DNA of 64,000 nt from the NCBI GenBank assembly GCA_022828595.1, contig JAKGHH010000008.1, forward strand, positions 24,110,378 through 24,174,377, given 5' to 3'. The position numbers were made by a program, and so were the translations under genes. The DNA is from Nelumbo lutea. Its lineage: Eukaryota > Streptophyta > Magnoliopsida > Proteales > Nelumbonaceae. Shown piece after piece: positions 50,623 to 62,019 of the stretch (within the stretch, counting starts at the first letter, position 1; each line of letters opens with the position of its first letter). The notes beneath the pieces are model-generated. The model had not been told where the DNA came from. It ran no database searches and was given only the letters and a program-made list of their open reading frames with translations.

Positions 50623-51052
50623 GAGAGAGAGAATGTGTTAGAATAAATCATTAGATGCTTTACCAAAAAATAAAAAATAAAAAATCATTGGATAGTTTCG
50701 TTGAGGACGTGAATAGCATTGGAGAATTTTTAGGATGAAGTTTTTCGTAGAAATACTTTTAGGAGATTGATTAGGAGAAATTTTAGGGAAGAAATGTTTT
50801 CAATGATTTGGAATGGGCGAGATGATAGGGGTTATACTAAAAAGTGTACAAAATAAAAAAAAAATAAAAAAAGAAAAATAGTGGAGAAGGCAAAAAAGAA
50901 GGCTACCGTGAAGGACAATTATGTTGGTGAAAGAGGTTAGCTTGGAAGTGGAGGAGACTGGCATAATTGATCGATATAATTCTTGTGTTGGTAAGAAGAT
51001 AGTTTTGTCCAACAATCTTCAAGGGCTAATCACATTTTTCATATTTTTGTGG
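49301..51052. other. AT-rich spacer between NLR blocks
   Basis: Very AT-rich from 49870 to 50560, with a GATA/GA microsatellite at 50581-50632. An open frame at 49620-49817 is unassigned. No gene can be supported. Confidence 0.45.
50581..50632. repeat. (GATA)n(GA)n microsatellite
   Basis: Two to three GATA units followed by about twenty GA units with one GC interruption. Confidence 0.9.
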
Positions 51053-53466
51053 GAGAGTTTGTGCTCGAAACAATTGTTTGTTTCAGCTTCCATTGAAATA
51101 ATGTGTCAGCATCAACCTCGAATATGCGGCTCATGTTGGACGAATGGAACTGAAGATGATGAAACAACAACAACAGAAGCAACAGGTTGTTTTGCTTAAA
51201 CATAGGATAGCCTCTCGGGTTAAGGGAATTAAGGAATGCTTTGATGCCCTTAGCAATCGAGCAACTGGATTGGGTTTGCAACACATCAATGCAGGAGTAG
51301 GAGGGGGCTCATCAAATAACAGTGGCGGAGTCGGAAGTACTAGTCGGCAAACCACTTCCCTTCTAGATAAAGAATCTGGGTTTTATGGTCGAGAAGCTGA
51401 TAAAAAGAAGATAATTTCTCTGTTGTTGAGTCAGGATGGTTCATCATCGGGTGGTGATGGAAAAAAATTATGAAGTGCTGCCCATAGTTGGTATGGGTGG
51501 ACTGGGAAAAACCACGTTTGCTCAGTCTGTGTACAATGGCGACGAGAGAGTAGAGACGCATTTCAACGTCAGAGCGTGGGCTCGTGTGTCGGAAGAAACT
51601 GACAATGCTAAGATAACAAAAGCTATCATCGAGTCAGACACCAGAAGAGCTTGTCAACTCGATGAACTAGAGCCACTCCAAGGGGAACTTAAGGAGCAGT
51701 TAGATGGGAAGAAATTTCTGATCGTTTTAGATGATGTATGGAATGAGAAACGGGGGGACTGGGAACAACTGCGGAGACCATTCCAATTTGGGGAAAGAGG
51801 AAGTAGAGTTATAGCGACCACAAGACTTGAAAAAGTTTCAGCAATCATGGGTACCTTTCCTGCTTATCATCTGGGTTGCCTGGAAAATGAATACAGCTGG
51901 TCGATACTAAAACAACAAGCAACCATAGAGGATGCTGTTTTGGAAGCAATGGGCAGGAAAATAGTGGAAAAATGTAGGGGTGTACCTCTTGTGGTGAAGA
52001 CATTGGGAAGCCTCTTGTGTTGTAAAGTTGAAGAGAAGAGAAAGATTGGAAATATGTGCTGGAAAGTGAAATATGGGAGCTGAAGGATGATGATGTGGAG
52101 GAGGGCATAATGCCAGCGCTGAGATTAAGTTGCCAACATCTCCCAGCGCATTTGAAGCGCTGCTTTGCTTTTTGTTCCATCTTTCCCAAAGACTTGAGGT
52201 TTGACAAGGAATACTTGGTTTCGTTATGGATGGCAGAAGGATTTATTGTTGTGGGAGGAGGAGGAATGAAACAAATGGAGGCACTAGGAAGTGAGTATTT
52301 TGATGAGTTACATTTCAGGTCATTTTTCCAATATTATAAGAGCGACGAGTCATTGTTTGTGATGCATGATTTGATCCACGATTTGGCACAATCTATTTCT
52401 AAGGATGTGTGTTAGACTTGATGGTAAGTGGTCGTGGTCAGGGTCAGGACTAGAGAACATTAATCCCGTCAACGATGATATAGCTGCATATGTTTCCAAT
52501 TTCACCAACAATCGATACCTTGAGGACTTAACATTAGAATGGGAATGGGATAATGTGATTGGAGTTGGAGATGGAGATGTGGCCCTGCGAGTAATCCAGT
52601 GTTTTCATCCATCTCCTGCAAGGTTAGGCGTTTTGACAATTAAGGGATATTGGATGGGAGAGATGTTCAAATTGAGAAAATTGACACTGGAGAGATGTAC
52701 ATCATGCAAAATTATCCCATTCGGCAACAACTCTTGGAAAGCTACCCTATCTCGTGGAATGGATAACTGGCAAGGGGGAGAATGGTCCCTAGACTCAGAG
52801 TCGAGTGGTGACATAGACAGAGACCAAGTACTGGTCCTGGAAGGTGATCATAGTCATGGTGGCATACGGCAACAACTGTTTCCTTGTCTAGAGAGGCTTT
52901 GTATATACACGTGCCCCAAATTGGCAGTTCCCCCCTTTCCCCACAGAGGACTGCCAACCAACAATTTATGGAAACTTGAGATAATAAGATGTGAGCAACT
53001 CAGATCCCTACCTCAAGGGATGCACAACATTACTTCTCTTCAAGAGTTTAGGATCCAAGAATGTCCTCGCCTAGTGGCCTTTCCCCATGGAGGGCTGCCG
53101 ACCAATTTATGGAAACTCCAAGTAGTAAGATGTGAGGAGCTCAAATCCCTACCAGCTGAAGGGATACACAACATCGCTTCTCTTCAAGAGTCAAGGATCC
53201 AAGAATGTCCTCGTCTAGGGGCCTTTCCCAGTGGAGGACTGCCAACCAACAATCTAACATGGCTTATCGTACAAGAATGTGAGCAACTCAAATCCCTATC
53301 TCAAGGGATGCACAACATCACATCTCTTCAAGAGTTGAAAATCATAGGATGCTCTCGCCTAATGGCCTTTCCCGACGGAGGACTGCCCTCCAGCCTTCGG
53401 TGGTTAGTAATCAGCAGGTGTCCTCTTCTACAGGAATCCTGCAAATTGAATAAAAGTAGAGATTGA
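51053..53466 (+). pseudogene. CC-NB-LRR resistance gene body, frameshifted and deleted
   Basis: Encodes most of an NB-ARC domain and part of the LRR of a CNL immune receptor. In order: a partial CC tail (KQQVVLLKHRIASRVKGIK), FYGREADKKKI, P-loop GMGGLGKTT (51491-51517), RNBS-A FNVRAWARVSEE, kinase-2 KKFLIVLDDVW, RNBS-B GSRVIATTR, GLPL-type CRGVPLVVKTLGSLL, RNBS-D CFAFCSIFPKD, and MHD FVMHDLIHDLAQ, then LRRs (52450-53466) with repeating CEQLKSLPQGMHNITSLQE units. Three single-base frameshifts are seen: at an A7 run (51461-51467), near 52030-52045 and near 52400-52412. After MHD the sequence jumps to SGLENI...YLEDLTLEW, skipping the early LRRs normally present. The block starts with a reordered duplicate of the CC region. 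It is non-functional as read. Confidence 0.92.
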
Positions 53467-54150
53467 TCCAAGATAGCCCACGTCCCCGTTATAGAGATTG
53501 ATGGCAAATTGATCCGACATTGAGGGTTTTGATTGGAACCTTCAAGGCTAATATATGGTGGTTGGAAAACAGACAGGAGAGTCTCGTCTGCTCACATCAA
53601 AGCGACAATGCAATCATGTTCTCCATCTTCTTATTTATCTCTCTGTGTTGATTTTTTTTTTTTTTTTCTATTTCTGAGAGAAAGTTTACAAGTTAAGTTG
53701 ATTATTCTCCAACTGGATTTGTGTTTTATTTAAACACAATGCATTCGTTTGAAGGTCTGGGAATTCCTTTTTATTTTCTTTTTTATGTCAACAAAATCTT
53801 CATTTATTCCTAAAATTTCCTTATTCTCCCCCGGGCTTTTTATACAAAAATTAATGAAATTTGATAGATTGACAAAATCAGATATGTTTAGAAGGAAACT
53901 GCAAAAACAGTGAAAAGGATAAAAGATCAACTTTTGTCTACCAATTTGCTCTTTCCCGGTTCTCTCCTCTCCACCTTTCTTATTCCCCCATTTCATAAAA
54001 CATTATTTTCTTTATCTTCTCCTTCCTCCCCTGCTGTTGGCTTTCCACTAACACGACTTTATCAATGGTGACAATGAAAATTAGGAATTTTCTTCCGGCC
54101 CAGTTGAGAGAAAAACATGCTTCTTCAACCAGTGACATCCTTAAACCCAT
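53467..54150. other. 3' flank of NLR block, no gene recognised
   Basis: AT-rich with T runs (53648-53664). The minus frame at 53730-53996 is not a recognisable protein. Confidence 0.45.
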
Positions 54151-54159
54151 TAGCTCAGA

Positions 54160-54890
54160 GATTTTTTTTTCTTTTATTTTTTATTTTTTTGATCAGTGAA
54201 AGTAATTTTATTAACGAAAAGATATGAAAATTAGTACAAAGGTTGGGTAGACCCCCACTGTCCAAAAGACATTCCACCCAAATTTTCCTTACAATTTTAC
54301 AATAGAGCCCAGAAACATTGTTCCTTATTAGCCCCTTGCTTTGCTAGCTGATCTGCGAATCCATTTGCTACTCTTGGAGTCCATTGAACTAATAACTGAA
54401 TGTCATTTGCTACTACTCTTGGAGTCTTTCCATCCTGTTTTAGTAAGCTTAGAATCACTTTGGAGTCACCTTCAACTAAGGTTCAAAGTATCGGCCTGCA
54501 TCGGCCGATACATATCGTTTCGGGACCCTTCTGATACGACCCTATAGTTGGTGTATCGGGTGTCTGTCTGGTTCAGGGGACGGAGAGGTCCTAGAGCGGC
54601 TCCCCTGAACCAGTTTTGAAGAAAAAAAAAAGTAAAATAAACAAGTATTGAAACGCCTGATACACCCCAATCGACTTATCGGGCATATCGATATTTTGAA
54701 CCTTGCCTTCAACAACCAACTTTCTTGCGCCCCACTACACTACCCGTGTCATCTCTTATAACCCCACCAATTCCAGATATGCCAGGATTGTCAAAACTGC
54801 TCCCATCAAAGTTTAATTTGAGTAAATCAGATTCAGGAGGATCCCGACTCCTTAACACTATCCCTTCTATTTTTTTCTATAGAAAAACCC
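54160..54890 (-). mobile_element. LINE 3' end with RNase H domain
   Basis: Minus-strand reading gives LKLNFDGSSFDNPGISGIGG and VIRDDTG (54825-54755), then, after an inserted MITE, VVEGDSKVILSLLKQDGK and ANGFADQLAKQGA (54470-54320). These are the plant LINE RNase H motifs with their acidic residues. A T-rich tract at 54162-54190 on the plus strand corresponds to the A-rich 3' tail. The 5' side is truncated near 54890. Confidence 0.85.
54477..54705. mobile_element. hAT-like MITE, AAGGTTCAAA family, 229 bp
   Basis: TIRs TAAGGTTCAAAGTATCG and CAAGGTTCAAAATATCG (minus strand). A perfect 8-bp TSD CCTTCAAC flanks it at 54469-54476 and 54706-54713. It splits the LINE RNase H frame between GRKKVG and VEGDSKV. 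An inner inverted repeat GGTTCAGGGGA/TCCCCTGAACC surrounds the centre. Confidence 0.9.
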
Positions 54891-57084
54891 ATGAGAGAAT
54901 CAAATTCCAAATTTTCCAATTTAGTTTTAGTGCAAAGGGTTTTTGTCTTTGCAACGCTCTTATGAATCTTAAAAAAGAAGAATTATTTATTGAGAGGAAA
55001 ATAAAGAGGTTGGATTGTGTGACAATAGGAAAAGGGCTTGACGTCATTCCAATTCAGAGTAGCAAAGGAATAGTAAATTGAGCTAAAATGGACAAGTAAG
55101 TGAAGTCACTCGTTAGAGAATAAAAGCGACTCTGTTTTCCGTTCGGTTGGGTAGGAAGAACAATCGTTGCGATCCTGTTTTTCCCCTCTTTCTGTTATTT
55201 TTACTTTTTATTTCAAAGTAACTTTTCATTGATGGAAGGCATAACATCTCCATCTATTTGCTCGCACATGCTCCATCTTTTCATTCAGACTGACGGTTTG
55301 AAGAATGGAGACGACTTAACAGTGGCGTAAGGAGGAGAGAGACAATAAACAGTGACCATGAACAGGAGTGTTTGGATTTGAAAATTTAAGAGAATGGGTA
55401 ATTTGGTCCTAAAACATTAATATTTTGTCGGTATCACTCCATCAGGCCATCTCTGTTTTCATAGAGAAATACAGATGAACCCGTTGCAGATTTTTAAATT
55501 ACACTACAGATTTATAAATATTCAAAATGTCAAATACCAACACTAACCTCAAAAAGTCTCACCCTTTGCTTTGCTGATCCGTCAAATATTTAATACTATT
55601 TACGTGGGTACCCCCACCAATGGACGTCATGGCCATATCTGCCCAGTCCGTGAATAATAATTAATTTGCAACCCACCCGAGTACTGCAAAGCAAAGTATT
55701 AGGGGAAAATCTATTTACAGCCACCGTGAATTTTGATAAATATCACCCCATTGGCTATTACATTTATTATATTGGTTGATTGGTCATGATATTTTTAGAT
55801 ATCATGTCTTTTTCATATCATAGTGGAATCCCACAGTTTGGTAATTGTAATCATTTCCTAATATAGTTGTAAATAATCTTTTTTTTTAATTAAAAAAAAA
55901 AAAAGAAAAACCATGACAATGTCCAAAATATCCATAATCAAAATGCTTATTTTGCAAGCTTTTTTGTACATAAAATCCCTACCCTAAATCTTTCTAATCT
56001 CTTTTTTCTGAAATTGATTTATTTTCCATATTTGTCCTTCATATCAATCACTCAAACATAAAGTTGCAATTCTGAAATCTTTTTTTTTTAATAAAATTTA
56101 TATATATTTTTTTTTCTGTAGAAACATCATCAATAGTAAACTGTATAGGTATTTTGAACATTTTCATGCCTTTTATAGAAGATTCTAATAGAAGGATTTA
56201 CTTATAACTGTATCAATAAGCTTAAGGGAGATGATTGCAATTACCAAATTATTCCCCCTCCAACTCCAGCCCACCCAAGCAAAGTATTTATGCAGATGTC
56301 ATTGCCTACCTACAAGCCCAACACAGACTCGAGATTGAGGCTGTAGCAACGCCCACACGTACAGCATTTTCGTACATGGAATAACAAACCCCAATGTGAA
56401 TGGTTCTAATCTTCCAACTATCTGCTTATTAATTTAATTAGTCACGGAATAAACAAGAAGGTAACTCGGCAACTCGCCCAATCATTCGTCTAATACAAGT
56501 TTTGGCTTCAGGCTTTAAGAGATAAATCAATTTTTTTTCATCCTTCTACGAAAATATTTTCACGTCCATATGTGCCCACCACCATGCCCGGTCCTTCTAC
56601 TACTTAGCATCATTCTTTTTTTTTTATTTTTTTGTAAACTTAAACTCTAAAAACCCGCCTAGACAATGGGAGGGGTGTCACTTTACTATCGGAATTATCA
56701 AAAGTTAAAAAGAAAAAAAAAATGAAGGAAAACTTCTTGATTGGACGTGCATCCAAACAAATACATTTTACTCGTTTAGGGTTCATATGTTTAGAATTAA
56801 GGTTTTAGGTGGTAAGATTTAGGGTTTAGATATGAAAATCAAGAGGTGGTTTAACAAAGGTGTCCGACAATGGTAGGAGCCAAGTGATACCCCTCCCGGG
56901 AACTTCCACAAAGTTATTTTATTGGCCTTTTGTCTGCAAAATGGTAAGAAAATGATCATCATATGTGTACCATGTGGTCTATTAAATTTTTTGAAATAAC
57001 CAAGTTACCCTTATAGATGTATTTTCCCTTGCCTTTTTAGATACTACATTTGACATTTTAAGAGGAGAAAGGGGTAAGCCAACT
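54891..57084. other. Intergenic, no gene recognised
   Basis: AT-rich with several A/T runs (55880-55905, 56080-56115). No transposon end with a partner, RNA gene or coding family could be identified. Confidence 0.45.
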
Positions 57085-57790
57085 GATGGTGGCTCATAGG
57101 GCTGTTCATAAGAAGGCCCAACCCGACCAATCCGGACCGACCCAACCCAAGTCGGCCAGGTTTCTATCAATATGGGTCGGTTTTGGGTTGTGCAAATTCT
57201 TAAATCAATGATTCGGGTTGGTTTCGGTTTTTACACAAGAAAACTAAAATCAACCCGAACTGAACCGACTTAGTTCCTAGTTCAAACATGAATTTCCAAA
57301 GCCCATTAGGCCACCTATTTTTTGAATGATTGCAAGAAACTTTGGATTAGTGAATAGTGATTAATGAACAACTTTTGTGATTAACTTGTCATTTAAATTT
57401 TATCATAGGAGATGGCTGAAATGACGTTCAATTTATGATAGTTTTTAAAATTAGCAAGATTTTATCACAGGGATGAACTTAGAACCGAAACCAACCCAAC
57501 CCAACTCAAACCGACCATGTCAGTTTTGCTTAACAGTGGGTCGGTTTCGGTTTCTATGTCAAGTAACCCGACCAGGTCGGGTCGGTTGGAAAAACCACAA
57601 TAAACCGACCCAACCCGACCCGTGAACAACTCTAGTGGCTAAGTTGATAGGTTCTCTGACCTGTCGAAGTGGAGACCTGGGATCAAATCCCACTGCCACC
57701 AGGGGTTGGGGGGTTAAGGGAAAGGGAATGGGATACCCCCTGTTGTGTAGCCCTGTGAAGCGAAAAAGAGGAGAAAGGGGTATTGCCCAC
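57085..57790 (+). mobile_element. tRNA-derived SINE, split by a MITE
   Basis: Joining 57085-57096 to 57635 onward gives a tRNA-like head beginning GGTGGCTCA and continuing AAGTTGATAGG, CCTGTCGAAG and a B-box-like GGGATCAAATCCC (57669-57681), then ACTGCCACC, which can pair with GGTGGC at the start. A GGGGTT-rich body follows to about 57790. The A-box region is broken by the MITE at 57097-57634. Assignment to a SINE rests on the tRNA-like layout; the 3' boundary is not clear. Confidence 0.55.
57097..57634. mobile_element. hAT-like MITE, TAGGGCTGTTCAT family, 538 bp
   Basis: Ends TAGGGCTGTTCAT and TAGAGTTGTTCAC (minus strand). The flanks gtggctca (57089-57096) and gtggctaa (57635-57642) match at 7 of 8. 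The ends and subterminal GACCCGACC words match 41733-42516, with a shorter interior. Confidence 0.85.
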
Positions 57791-57950
57791 AACTCTGTTT
57801 AATCTGCTTCAGTGATGAGGGGTTTTGGTTCAAAAGAATTAAACCCTGGTTTTTTCCCCCTACTGGGTTTCAGAACAAAACCTGCACCATGTAAAACAAA
57901 TGGAGTTAAGTCTGTCACTTTACTTTTGCCATTAACATTGCTTTACTTAC

Positions 57951-58176
57951 AAGGGCCCGTTTGGTTCACAGTTGGAATCAGAATCAGAATTGAAATCCTT
58001 TGAAACTGGAATCATAATAGTTTATTCCCATAATCTGTTTGATTCAGACAGGAATGAGAATGGAATTAGAATAAGCAAAAATGAGATTTTATTCATAAAG
58101 GGACGCGGAATGACCACTCCCTCATATGGGGGAATGCCATTCCAGTATGAATGAGAATGGAAACCAAATGGGGCCG
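57951..58176. mobile_element. MITE, GTTTGG-end family, about 226 bp
   Basis: Left end GGGCCCGTTTGGTTCAC and right end (minus strand) GGCCCCATTTGGTTTCC, with GGAATCAGAATC interior words shared with 943-1217. No clear TSD. Confidence 0.65.
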
Positions 58177-58492
58177 AAAGTTATGGAGGTGTCTACAGCT
58201 TTTGAAAGTTTAGATCGTTAAGTGACAATAACAAATCGCATAATTAGAGTTTTCAACAATCAATATTCTTTTCTGTTTATTTCTTCAGTTTTATGATTCA
58301 CAAACACAAACAGATGTATCAAGATGGGTATTAATGTTTAAACTTATTAAAAGGCCCAAACTAGCAATTAATATTTTAGTAACCCTGAAAACCGATACAT
58401 TCCTTTACACAAACAGCTCTTTAGTTGAGGACTTGAGGTCATTCACAGCTTCACTTAGTCGTAGCAACTAGCAATTGTAGGCTGCTTCTCCT

Positions 58493-58801
58493 AGGCTCAG
58501 TTTGGGAAGTATTTGCACTATACATATTTGTATCAGCACTTTTCCCAAGCTGTACCTTAAGCTGCTTGCACTGATGCAAAACTATAATAATGCAAATGAT
58601 TGGGTGCAAATTCTGTTTTATTTTTGTTTCAAATTTTACTTTATTTTGTTTCGTTGCAGTACAAAAGAAGTAAAATATGACGTGAAGCAGAATAAAGTAA
58701 AACCCAAAACAAAACTAAACCAAACTTTGCATCCTTCTCAGTTGCATTCCCATGCATTTGCTCAGTGCAAAGAAAATTGCACAACCACCAAACGCAGCCT
58801 T
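58493..58801. mobile_element. Possible MITE with GTTTGG-type ends
   Basis: Left AGGCTCAGTTTGGGAAG and right (minus strand) AAGGCTGCGTTTGGTGG, with TTTGCAC/GTGCAAA words near both sides. The 126-codon open frame over this interval is therefore probably not a gene. Confidence 0.5.
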
Positions 58802-59262
58802 CGGTACAATTGTTCAGTTAAATGCATGCTAAAATTTACACCTGATTCTTTGATAGATTCAATATCACAGACCGTGGGCTAGCATTGAAACAAGAATCAT
58901 GGAAGCAGGTGATCATGGATCCTTTCCTAGGTATATGGACCAGAAAGCCCCTAGTGCAGGGCACTTAAAAATGTTCCAGTGGGGCAACCAAAATCATTCG
59001 ATTGTTTCCTATTTCTTCAGCATAGATTAGTTGGGTCCAAACTCAATAAGCACGGATGAATGGAAACCAATGTATGCAATCAATATGATCTTTTAGCTGT
59101 TGACTCACCTCAATAAATGGCAACATATTGTACTAAAACAGATTTTGCCCCAAAAAAAGTAAAACGAGCCCGTTCATAATCCAAAAATAATGGCAAAACC
59201 AACACCTCTAACATCCAATCTCCACTGATGTATACAAGGAAAAGGCTGCAGGAGAAAATGGA

Positions 59263-59893
59263 TCAGATGAAGGGTTCTCGCAATGATGTGGGCAGATCAA
59301 GTTCTGCCTCGAATTCACTTAGTGGCAAGAAGTAGCAATCAACCATGTCTTTGGATACTTGCCCCAGGCTTGGAGGGTCCCACTGCATTTTTTTAATCAG
59401 AAATCCACATAGTCACATCAGATAATTGACCAAATTTGCAAATAACTGATTAAGAAATTGAACAAAACAGATTAGATACCTTTGGAGCATAGTCCTTGTC
59501 CACTAATCGTGCCCGAACACCCTAAAGAAAGAAGTCCATGAAGCAACGAGGCAATGTCAGAAGAGATTTCAGGAAATGCTTGTCTATGAATAGTCTTAAC
59601 AACCTATACCTCAGAGAAGTCATTATAGATCTGTTTGGAGATCCCATTAAGGGACATTCGATACTCACGGGCAAGGCATTGATCAAGAGACTGGAATCTG
59701 CCTTCCCTTATCTAAATGTAACAGTCAAAAAGAATCAATATCATTAACATACAAAGTAGACAGATATAAATTGATAAATAAGTTTAGTACTCACAGATCT
59801 TAAGGTAACTTTCAAGCTCAATGGAGAGGCTTCTTTTAGTTTCTTGAGCGTTTTAGTAACCCAAGCATCATAAGAATTAGCTTCCTCATCTTC
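59263..59893 (-). CDS. 3-hydroxyisobutyryl-CoA hydrolase-like, last four exons
   Basis: C-terminal 119 residues of a crotonase-fold acyl-CoA thioesterase of the HIBCH/CHY1 family, which releases 3-hydroxyisobutyrate in valine breakdown (mitochondria or peroxisomes). Exons in transcript order: 59893-59795, 59711-59610, 59521-59480, 59382-59263 (stop TGA at 59265-59263). All are in phase 0 with GT-AG introns of 83-97 nt. The product reads EDEEANSYDAWVTKTLKKL...LRSIREGRFQSLDQCLAREYRMS...GVRARLVDKDYAPKWDPPSL and ends LREPFI. SLDQC-REYRMS and EGVRA-DKD-PKW are typical of the family's C-terminus. A family member has about 400 residues, so the N-terminal two thirds, with the active site, must lie beyond 64000 or be lost. 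The next intron would exceed 4.1 kb and holds MITEs and a LINE. No peroxisomal SKL-type end is present, favouring the mitochondrial-like branch. Confidence 0.9.
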
Positions 59894-60929
59894 CTGAACA
59901 AGTTGATCATAAGAGAGCATAGATACCACAACCAACCAGGAACTTGTTCACATACAATGTAACAAGTATATAACATGTGTAGAAATAAAAACTGAACGAA
60001 TTTCAAGAGAAATAAATGATTCAATGATCTGATCAAATAATATTGCTATCGTCCAAGAGGAAGTAAAAGTATTTACTCGGACACTACAGTGGAAGTGTGT
60101 TGAATCAAGAGTAAACAGTAAACATCTTAATTATGGACATTTAATTTTGTCTCCGCTTATAAAAGGTCAAGCTGATACAATAGGCATCACATCATGATGC
60201 TTCTGATATCCAAATTGGATCCATAACTTCCTACTTGTGGAAAAAATAAAGAGGAAAAACAGGCTGTCTAATATCACTCCTCCATTAATTCATGCTTCAA
60301 GGGGGGTGAATCTCCTAAGAACATCTAGTGGAGAATAATAGACCTTCAATGTTATTTATTTATTCCTCTTCTCCCTTTCTCAAAATCGTTGTTAAGATGC
60401 TATGGGCTAGTATTCACAAAGTGTCGATGTCAATATATGTTTAAAGCATAGCAGTGATGCAAACGGATGGATTGGATTGGATTGAATGCAGATTGAAGGC
60501 CAACCCATCCCATCCATCAACCACCCACATCCCTTTGTAAGTCGCATTTCTAATATGTATGGGTTGCAACCCAAGCTAACTCACACCTAACCTAATCCAC
60601 CCTAGTTGACCCACTTGAATATTTAAAATTATGTAACCAATCTGTATTGGAAAAAAAAAACCTTTGTTTTTCTTATAGTGCCACATGTCCTTAACTAACT
60701 GGTTCAACCCAAACATAAAATTTGGACTTCATTAGAGAAGTTGGAAAGGAGATAAAGAGAGAGAAACCACATACCAGGAGGATAGAAAATTATAAAATAG
60801 TAGGGAGATAAAAGATAAGCATGACAGAGAAACAAGATAAGAGAGAGGAGAGAGAAAATAGAAGAGATATCGAAGAGAAAAGCGAGAAAAAACATAGGAG
60901 AGGAAGACAAAAGAGAGAGAAAAGTGGAG

Positions 60930-61480
60930 CAAGGTTTTAGAAAGAGTGGGAGGCGTACATTTGGAAGCTCCCCAAAATGCCCTAAGGCACATGTTAGAAA
61001 CATCTATGCTTCTGAGACATACACCTCATGTGCTTCATGCATGCCTTGCACAGAAAGAAACAAAAGAAAAGAAAGAAGAAAAAAAGGAAAAGGAAAGGGA
61101 AAAGGAAAAGGAAGTCTAGGCCAGGGGACTTTGCCCCTTAGAACCCCCCCCCCAAAACACCTCTCTGATGTGTGGCCAATTTGGTATTTTTGTGCCAGGG
61201 GCCCACTTTGCTTCAGCAAGAAAGCAAAACCCCCTTTCAGCTAGTCTTATACATTCTCATTCTTTTACCGCAAGAAATCTTTCATCAAAAAGAGACAAGG
61301 AAAACGAGACTCCTTCCTCCCCTTCCCCCCCTCCTTCCTCTTCCTCTTCATCTTCTTCCTCCTCTTGAGGAGGCTTACACCTTGTGCTCAGAAAGCTAAT
61401 GCCTCATACGTTCTAAAATAAACCTCATGCTTCCAGATAGTGGGATGCCTCACGTCTCACCTCTGCATTTTAAAATATTG
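60930..61480. mobile_element. Nested MITE related to 16594-17393, 551 bp
   Basis: Ends CAAGGTTTTAGAAAGAGTGG and CAATATTTTAAAATGCAGAGG-like (minus strand), each followed by GAGGC-containing sequence as in the LAP intron 7 element. TSD unclear. Interior includes a C9 run and GGAAAA repeats. Confidence 0.5.
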
Positions 61481-61636
61481 GGTGGGAGAAGGAAGAAACG
61501 AGAGAAAAATAGAGTAGAGAGAAGGAAGAGATGAGAGAGAAGTGGGATGAGAAAAATGAGAGGAGGGAAAATAGAGAAAAAAAAAGGAGTGAAGAGAGTA
61601 GAGAGAATTGGTGAGAGAGAGCAATGAGAGATGGGA

Positions 61637-61926
61637 GAAAGGAAAGAAAAACAGAGAGCAGAGAGAAATGGATGAAAGAAAGGAGAGAGTAGCAAAGAAC
61701 CAATGTGCACCCATAACCCAACCCTTTTTACTTAAACCAATGGGTGGCTAAACCCATATTCAACCCATATCTTAAATGGATGAAAGGAAAGAAAAACAGA
61801 GAGCAGAGAGAAATGGATGAGAGAAAGGAGAGAGTAGCAAGAAACCAATGTGCACCCATAACCCAACCCTTTTTACTTAAACCAATGGGTGGCTAAACCC
61901 ATATTCAACCCATATCTTAAATGGAT
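61637..61926. repeat. Recent 145-bp tandem duplication
   Basis: 61637-61781 and 61782-61926 are nearly identical (GAAAGGAAAGAAAAACAGAG at the start of each; CCAATGTGCACCCATAACCC inside each), with only a few differences. Confidence 0.9.
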
Positions 61927-62019
61927 GAATTTGGGTGGGTTGGGTAAGAAATTGCCACCTGTGCAGAAGTGTATCACCAGCATCATGTAATGTATTTGAA
62001 ACCATTTGGAAGAGTATTT

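Larger units (their letters stand above)
60449..61963. mobile_element. Outer hAT-like element with nested insertion and duplication
   Basis: The left side GCAGTGATGCAAACGGATGG and the right side (minus strand ACAGGTGGCAATTTC) are weakly inverted, both followed by CCAACCCATCC/GGGTTGGG words of the hAT MITE type in this window. No TSD found. Contains 60930-61480 and a 145-bp tandem duplication. Confidence 0.4.

Noticed and set aside
47568..51186. A single NLR gene with a 3.6-kb intron
   Set aside because: The CC end is duplicated at the far side and the downstream block has three frameshifts and an LRR deletion, so a normal intron is unlikely.
58502..58882. 126-codon plus-strand frame
   Set aside because: Lies over a probable MITE with inverted GTTTGG-type ends.
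61450..61721. Three overlapping minus-strand frames of over 80 codons
   Set aside because: They are low-complexity products of a GA-rich tract and part of the nested MITE.
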